From NCBI GenBank assembly GCA_964649825.1, contig CAZYQW010000107.1:1-5064 (forward strand): a stretch of DNA of 5,064 nucleotides, given 5' to 3'. Positions 1 to 5,064 of this stretch are shown in pieces (position 1 is the stretch's first letter; each line of letters begins with the position of its first letter). The notes under the pieces are model-generated. The model had not been told where the DNA came from and made no database searches. It saw only the letters and a program-made list of their open reading frames with translations. Made by a program: the position numbers and the translations under genes. The stretch comes from CAZYQW01 sp964649825 (GTDB lineage Bacteria; Planctomycetota; B15-G4; JADJEK01).

Positions 1-18
1 TGGATTATCCGGAGGTCA

Positions 19-47
19 TCGTCGTCGCTGGCAAGGCGCGACGACGA
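19..47. repeat. Perfect 10-bp stem-loop, non-coding
   Basis: The arms at 19-28 (TCGTCGTCGC) and 38-47 (GCGACGACGA) are exact reverse complements and enclose a 9-base loop. A second small hairpin follows at 51-65 (CGTAT, five-base loop, ATACG), then a purine-rich run (GTCGAGGAGGAGCAACGC). There is no T-tract after either hairpin on either strand, so a classical intrinsic terminator is not supported. The block lies about 150 bases beyond the permease stop and no reading frame here looks like a known protein. It may be a structured intergenic repeat or the edge of a neighbouring gene cut by the window. Confidence 0.45.
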
Positions 48-148
48 CCGCGTATTCGAGATACGTCGAGGAGGAGCAACGCAGCAAGCGATGACGAGGG
101 CCCCGGAGAAACGTCAACAACTCTGAATCACACCACTAGGCCCCCCGA

Positions 149-189
149 GACCAACGGGGACCAACGCGAGACCAACCGGGACCAGGGCC
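149..189. repeat. Short tandem repeat, about four 10-11 bp units
   Basis: The core GACCAAC (last copy GACCAGG) begins at 149, 159, 170 and 180, a period of 10-11 bases, close to one DNA helical turn. The unit reads roughly GACCAACGGG. The first copy sits in a small GC hairpin (CCCCG at 143-147, CGGGG at 155-159). The array lies just past the stop codon of the permease (200-202), in the 3' untranslated region of that transcript. It could be slipped-strand noise, a weak structured terminator or a protein-binding array; the sequence does not decide between these. Confidence 0.6.
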
Positions 190-199
190 CGCGCCGCGT

Positions 200-2760
200 T
201 CAACCCTCCGCGCGCAGGACCTCGAGCGGCGGCGCGTCGTTCAGCCCGCGGCTCGACAGGCGTCCCAGTCCGAGCGTCAACCCCATCACCACGACGAACG
301 CCGCCGCGAGCGGGCCCCACGCGACGGTGAACGGGACGTCGAAACGGTACTGGACGAGCGCCCACGTGCCGGCGATCGAGAGGGCGAGGCCGGTCAGCGT
401 GGCCAACGCGCCGAGCAAGAGGAACTCGACGTTCAGGATGTGGCTCACCTGGCGCCGCGTCGCGCCGAGGGTGCGCAGCAGGGCGCTCTCCTCGAGCCGC
501 TGGAAGCGCGTGGTCAGGATCGATGCGACGAGGACGAGCAGGCCGGTCGCGATGCTGAAGAACGCCATGAACTGGATGACGAACCCGATGCGCGCGAGCA
601 GCTCGTCGGCGACCTCGAGCACGAGGCTGACATCGATCGCTGACACATTCGGGAACTCCTGCACCAGCTCCTTCTGCAGTCCACCGATCGCCGCGGGCGT
701 CTCGCCGCGCGTCACGAGCACGTGGAACTTCGGCGCGGCCTCGAGGACTCCGGTGGGGAAGACGCAGAAGAAGTTCGGACGCATGCGTCGCCAGTCGACC
801 TCACGGACGCTGGCCACCACCGTCTCGACGGGCACGCCCTGCACGTCCCACACGATCGAGTCGCCGAGCGCGAGGTCCAGGTCCTCGGCGATGCGCCTCT
901 CGACCGAGATCGGGGCCGGGGAGCCGGGGTCGCCGGCGGTGCCGATCCACTCACCCTCCTCGATCGTCTCGAGCTCGGTCAGATGATCGCGGTACGTCGA
1001 CCGGTACTCGCGGCGGAGCGCCCAGCGCCGCACGCGGCGGCGGTCGTCGCCCCCGAAGCCGTCGACCGGGCGGCCGCGCAGCTCCTTCACCCGCATGTTG
1101 ACGATCGGCACCGACTCGATCACCGGGAAACCCTCGCGCTCTACCGTCGCACGGATCGCGTCGAGCTGGTCGTCCTGGATGTCGAACAGCACGAGGTTCG
1201 GCTGCTCGCCGCTCGTGATCGAGCCGAGGTGGCCGAGGAGGAGCCGCTGGGTCTGGAACAGCGTCAGGACGAGGAACGTCCCGAGCCCGACCGAGACCAT
1301 GAGCAGCGCGGTCTGGTTCTGCGGCCGGTCGAGGTTCGCGAGGCCTTGGCGCCACACGTACGGGAAGCGGCGCGAGAAGAGGCGTCGCGCGGCCGCGCGC
1401 AGGAGTCGCGCCGTCACGACGAGGAGGACGTAGGCCGCGGCCAGCCCCGCGGTGTAGCCGGCCGCCGCGTCGAGCTCGCCGCTCTTGGCGAGCGCGAACA
1501 GGAACACGCCGAGGACGATCAGGATGCTCGCGACCACTCGCGCGGGGTCGACGCGACGCGCGGTCTCGCGTTCGTAGCCGGCGCGGATCGCCGCGAGCGG
1601 CGGGATGCGGCGGATCGGGAGGAGCGGAAGGAGCGCGAACGCGATCGCGACGACGAGCGACGTCCCCATGCCGACGATCACCGGGAGCGGCGCGAGGAAG
1701 ACGTCGACCTCCATCGGCAGGACGTCCTTCAGGACCACGGGGAGCACGTGCTGGACGGCGACTCCGAGCGCGGCGCCGAGGACCGCGCCGACCGAGCCGA
1801 GGACGATCGCCTGCGCGAGGTAGATCGCGAACGTCCGTTCCGCTCGGGCCCCGAGGCAGCGGAGCGTGGCGACGGTGTCGACCTTGCGGCGGACGTGGAC
1901 GTGCATCGCCGAGCCGACGCCGAGTCCGCCGAGGAGGAGCGCGATGAACCCGACGAGGTTCAGGAAGCCGGCGAGGTCGTCGACCGACTCCTGCATACGG
2001 TCCTCGCGCGACGCCACCGTCTCGATCCGGAGCCGCTGCTCGTCGGCGAACTCGTCGAGCTCTTCCCGCAGGCGGTCGGGGTCGACCGACGCGGGAAGGC
2101 GGAAGTAGCTCGAGTAGCCGATCCGGCTCCCCTTGTCCATCAGGTCCGGGTCGAGCCCGTCGAGCGGGACGTACACGCGCGGGCCGAGCAGCGCGGCCGT
2201 CGCCGACTCGCCGGGGATCCGCTTCAGCGCGCCGGCGATCGCGTAGTCGACCGAGCCGACGCGGATCGGGTCGCCGACGTCGACGTCGAACTGCGTCATC
2301 AACGCGGCGTCGACCACCGCGAACCGTCCCGTCCGGAACTCGCGCGCCGCGCTCGGCGGGTCGGTCTCGATCTCGCCGTAGAACGGATAGTCGCCGTCGA
2401 GCGCGTTCACCTGCACGAGCCGCGTGCGGCCGGCGCGCTCGAACCAGGCCATCGACGCGAACGAGAGCTGGCGCGACTCGACTCCGCCGAGCTCGCCGAT
2501 CAACCGGTCGCGGATCAGCGCCTCGGTCTCCGCGCTGAACGGGTCGCGATCGGAGACGCGCAGGTCGGCGCCCAACATCGACCTCGACTCGTTGGCGACG
2601 GCGACCTCGAGGTTCACCGCGAACGACCCGATCGCGACGAGGGCGGCCACGCCGACCGTCATCGCGAGCACGAAGATGAAGAGGCGCCCGCGCGCGCGGC
2701 GGCTGTCCCGGAACGCGAACCTCCAGACCCACGGATCGGCGAGCGCGCGGAACCAGCGCA

Positions 2761-2761
<1 letters not shown>
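200..2761 (-). CDS. ybbP: YbbP-like ABC transporter permease (MacB/FtsX type, duplicated)
   Basis: Inner-membrane permease of a type VII (MacB/LolCE-like) ABC transporter, 853 residues, near the size I recall for E. coli YbbP (about 800). About ten membrane segments are visible: near 25-49, 264-288, 310-336, 357-382, 407-425, 436-455, 482-503, 725-749, 775-800 and 815-835. Two large periplasmic domains lie at about 50-260 and 505-720. The protein is an internal duplication of FtsX domains: VATLRCLGA (297-305) matches SALLRTLGA (759-767), and PPLAAIRAG (387-395) matches PPLEVLRAEG at the C-terminus. The ATG at 2761 shares its A with the stop of the upstream ATPase gene and has an SD-like site about 10 bases upstream, which fixes the start. 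It pairs with the ATPase encoded before it. The substrate is unknown; lipid-like molecules are inferred from the neighbouring tesA. FtsX-type permease is near certain; YbbP orthology rests on size, ten segments and context. Confidence 0.93.
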
Positions 2762-3463
<702 letters not shown>

Positions 3464-3465
<2 letters not shown>

Positions 3466-4189
3466 GAAGGACCGTATCGGGCAGCGCAAAACGAGGAGAC
3501 TATGCAGCGCGGCCCTCGCTTTCCACCTTGCCGCCCTGCTTCTCGCCCCAAGCTGCTCGGACGAGCGGGCTCCTCGGCCATCCGAGCCGCAGGAGGAGGC
3601 GGCAGAACGGCGCGAGGAGCGGGGGGCGATCCTCTTCCTCGGCGACAGCCTCACCGCGGGGTACGGCCTCGATCCGGAGCTGGCCTATCCGATGCTCATC
3701 CAGGCTCGCCTCGACGAGCGCGGGCTCGACTACGAAGCGATCCAGGCCGGCGTGAGCGGCGACACGACGTCGAGCGGGCTGCGCCGGCTGGACTGGCTGC
3801 TGAAGCGGAAGATCGACGTCCTCGTCATCGCCCTCGGCGGGAACGACGGGCTGCGCGGGATCGACCTGCCCACCGTGGAGCAGAACCTCGACGCCATGAT
3901 CGCGAAGGCGCGCGCCCGGCATCCGGACGTTCGGATCGTGCTCGCCGGAATGCAGTCGCCGCCGAGCATGGGGAAGACGTTCACCGAGCCGTTCCGCGAC
4001 ATCTTCCCGCGCGTGGCCAAGCGAAACCAGGCCGCGCTCGTTCCGTTCCTGCTCGAGGGCGTCGGCGGCGAGACCGCCATGAACCAGCGCGACGGCATCC
4101 ATCCGAACCAGGCCGGTCAGGAGCGCGTGGCCGACAACGTATGGGCCGTGCTCGAGGGCGTCGTGACGGACCTCGAGGAGGAGGTCTAG
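3464..4189 (+). CDS. tesA: TesA-like GDSL/SGNH esterase, probable lipoprotein
   Basis: Exported serine hydrolase of 241 residues in the TesA family (acyl-CoA thioesterase I / lysophospholipase L1 / arylesterase). The SGNH blocks are complete: block I FLGDSLTAGYG with nucleophile Ser62, block II GVSGDTT with oxyanion Gly99, block III GGND with Asn127, and block V DGIHP with Asp210 and His213. The first 30 residues form a signal peptide: basic n-region (KDRIGQRKTRR), hydrophobic core (16-28), then APSC with Cys31. That resembles a lipobox but is imperfect (Ala-Pro-Ser before Cys). A charged Glu/Arg/Pro linker (32-53) leads to the catalytic domain, which would suit tethering to a membrane. E. 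coli TesA is, as I recall, a soluble periplasmic protein. The ATG at 3464 is the only in-frame start that gives a short n-region; a GTG at 3431 is possible but has no ribosome site. The gene is divergent from the ABC operon with overlapping start codons. The family is promiscuous, so the physiological substrate cannot be read from sequence. Confidence 0.93.
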
Positions 4190-4807
4190 GAGTGTGTCCG
4201 AGTACTCGGCTGTCGCGCGCAGATCCCGCGCTCCGAGCAAGACGAGAACGTTCCCAACCGTTGCTCGAGCTGATCGACCATTCCCGTCGCCAAACCGCCG
4301 TCGTTCCCTTGGTTGGTGACGTCCTGACTCACGATGACCTGCGCTTGGAAGTCCACCGCCGCCTGCGCGTTGTAGCCCTGAACGAAGTTCGAACCTGCCT
4401 TCATGATGCGCGAGTCCGGATCGGTGAAGTTGACCTGGTCTTTGGGCTTGGGCTTTCCCGGTGGGTGCTTTCGCTTCGGCACCGACTCTCCCTTTTCGCG
4501 GCGCTCCTGGTCCTTCTCCAGCTTCTCTCGAGGTCGCGCTTTCGGCTCCGCGCTTCGAGCGCGCCTTCGCCTTCTGAATCGTGCGGAGGCGATCTTCTCG
4601 CCGACGGAGCTCTTCGGGCAATCCTTCGCCCTTTCGATTCCGACCGTAGCGCTGGTCCTCCTCTTTGTCGGTGCGCTCCGCGTCCTCATCCGACACGAAA
4701 CGAGCCGGGTCATCCTCGTCCACCCAGTCGTGAAGGCTGGGCGGCAGAAGAAGACTTTGGCTCTGGTCGTACGGTCGGAACGTCTTCTGGTGCTTTCGCT
4801 CGCTCAT
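4186..4807 (-). pseudogene. Decayed IS1182-like transposase (internal deletion, frameshift, no C-terminus)
   Basis: Remnant of a DDE transposase resembling the IS1182 family. From the ATG at 4807 (MSERKHQK) one frame gives the usual N-terminus, FRPYDQ (residues 10-15), LPPSL (21-25) and ARFVSD ending near 4688. It then jumps directly to the mid-protein motif EDAERTDKEEDQRYG and LPEELRRRE. By family memory roughly 120-150 residues are missing at that join, including the segment with the first catalytic Asp. The frame changes between about 4564 and 4546. The second frame continues with KARPREKLEKDQ, FTDPDSRIM (4428-4402), YNAQAAVD (4374-4351) and DVTNQGND (4323-4300), and recognisable homology stops near 4252. 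The rest runs to a TAG at 4188-4186 overlapping the tesA stop. The later catalytic residues are absent. No functional transposase can be made. The segment looks less GC-rich than the genes to its left, as expected for acquired DNA. Confidence 0.82.
4190..4210. mobile_element. Possible end of the IS remnant, with a 12-bp palindrome
   Basis: Directly after the tesA stop (4187-4189) the plus strand reads GAGTGTGTCCGAGTACTCGG. The last 12 bases (4198-4209, CCGAGTACTCGG) are a perfect palindrome. The start resembles a GAGTGTGTCCGA-type terminus that I associate with some insertion sequences, and it lies at the 3' side of the transposase remnant where an IS end is expected. I found no matching inverted copy (GGACACAC) up to 5064, so the partner end is missing, diverged or outside the window. 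The palindrome's short stem and lack of a T-tract make it a poor tesA terminator. Confidence 0.3.
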
Positions 4808-5064
4808 GCCGCTTCGATCGATCGAGTCGTCTCCAGGTTCGGCGCGAATCTGGAATACTGGCGAAAGCTCGCGCGGTACGCCCCGACGATTCATGAGAGC
4901 GCGCAGCGCCACCTTGTTTTTCTCCTCTCTTCTTCTCAACCCCCTGAGCCCACGCACGCATCGTGGCCCCCAGGCGGGCGGAGCGGGTCGATCGGGCCGC
5001 GCCGAGCGAGTTCCGCAGCGAGCCGCCCACGCCTACCGCGACCAAAGCACCCCGACCCAACCCC
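4808..5064. other. Non-coding flank with a purine-rich leader upstream of the transposase remnant
   Basis: No gene can be supported here. On the minus strand a 21-base pure-purine run (4937-4917) contains GAGAGGAG, which sits 9 bases before a GTG at 4912. That GTG is in frame with the transposase N-terminus and would add 35 residues before its usual Met at 4807. The added residues match nothing I recognise, so this is more likely IS leader or flanking DNA. A 12-bp palindrome (TCGATCGATCGA, 4814-4825) lies just before the Met. The outer part, about 4945-5064, is very GC-rich and shows no recognisable protein or RNA. Confidence 0.4.

Noticed and set aside
2..94. Frame open from the left edge to a TGA at 92-94, as the end of an upstream plus-strand gene
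   Set aside because: About 30 codons with no recognisable motif, overlapping a perfect hairpin; it cannot be told from chance without sequence to the left.
3493..3504. GAGGAG followed by ATG at 3502 as the tesA start
   Set aside because: The spacing is only three bases and the ATG is out of frame with the signal peptide and catalytic domain.
3466..3654. N-terminal extension of the ATPase to an ATG at 3654
   Set aside because: The 63 extra residues are low-complexity and Arg-rich, absent from the family, and lie antisense to the TesA signal peptide and linker.
4898..4921. Possible intrinsic terminator on the plus strand (small GC hairpin, then TTTTT at 4917-4921)
   Set aside because: The stem is only about four pairs and is separated from the T-run by several bases.
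4710..5060. 116-codon minus-strand frame at the right edge
   Set aside because: There is no recognisable motif, it is out of frame with the transposase N-terminus it overlaps, and its composition looks like translated non-coding DNA.

Overview
The window is GC-rich throughout. It carries a compact divergent gene module found in many Gram-negative bacteria: a two-gene ABC transporter operon on the minus strand (ATPase 3465-2761, then permease 2761-200) and, on the plus strand, a TesA-type GDSL hydrolase with a lipoprotein-like leader (3464-4189). An LolD/MacB-type ABC system, an exported TesA and a possible lipobox all point to a Gram-negative, high-GC bacterium. A proteobacterial or myxobacterial-type lineage is plausible, but the sequence alone does not fix the taxon.

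Layout. Positions 1-199 hold no gene I can support. They contain a perfect 10-bp stem-loop (19-47), a small second hairpin (51-65) and a four-copy 10-11 bp tandem repeat (149-189), all downstream of the permease stop. Positions 200-2761 encode a YbbP-like permease and 2761-3465 a YbbA/LolD-like ATPase; the two are coupled by a TGATG stop/start overlap. The start codons of the ATPase (minus) and the hydrolase (plus) lie back to back in one CATG at 3463-3466, so there is no intergenic space between the divergent genes. The hydrolase ends at 4189.

Immediately after that stop, on the opposite strand, lies a decayed IS1182-like transposase (about 4807-4186). Its N-terminal part is joined in frame to a mid-protein part across a large internal deletion, followed by a frame change and loss of the C-terminal catalytic part. 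A sequence that may be the end of the element abuts the tesA stop codon. Positions 4808-5064 contain a purine-rich (minus-strand) leader and no gene I can support.

How the genes may work together. In E. coli the same three genes (ybbA, ybbP, tesA) are adjacent and divergent. The ATPase and permease form a MacB-type transporter that does not itself pump across the membrane by an obvious channel, and TesA is a periplasmic esterase/thioesterase/lysophospholipase. The arrangement supports a shared job at the outer face of the inner membrane, such as handing a lipid-like substrate to the hydrolase. That is inference from family and context. I found no CRISPR array, tRNA, rRNA or clearly novel system.
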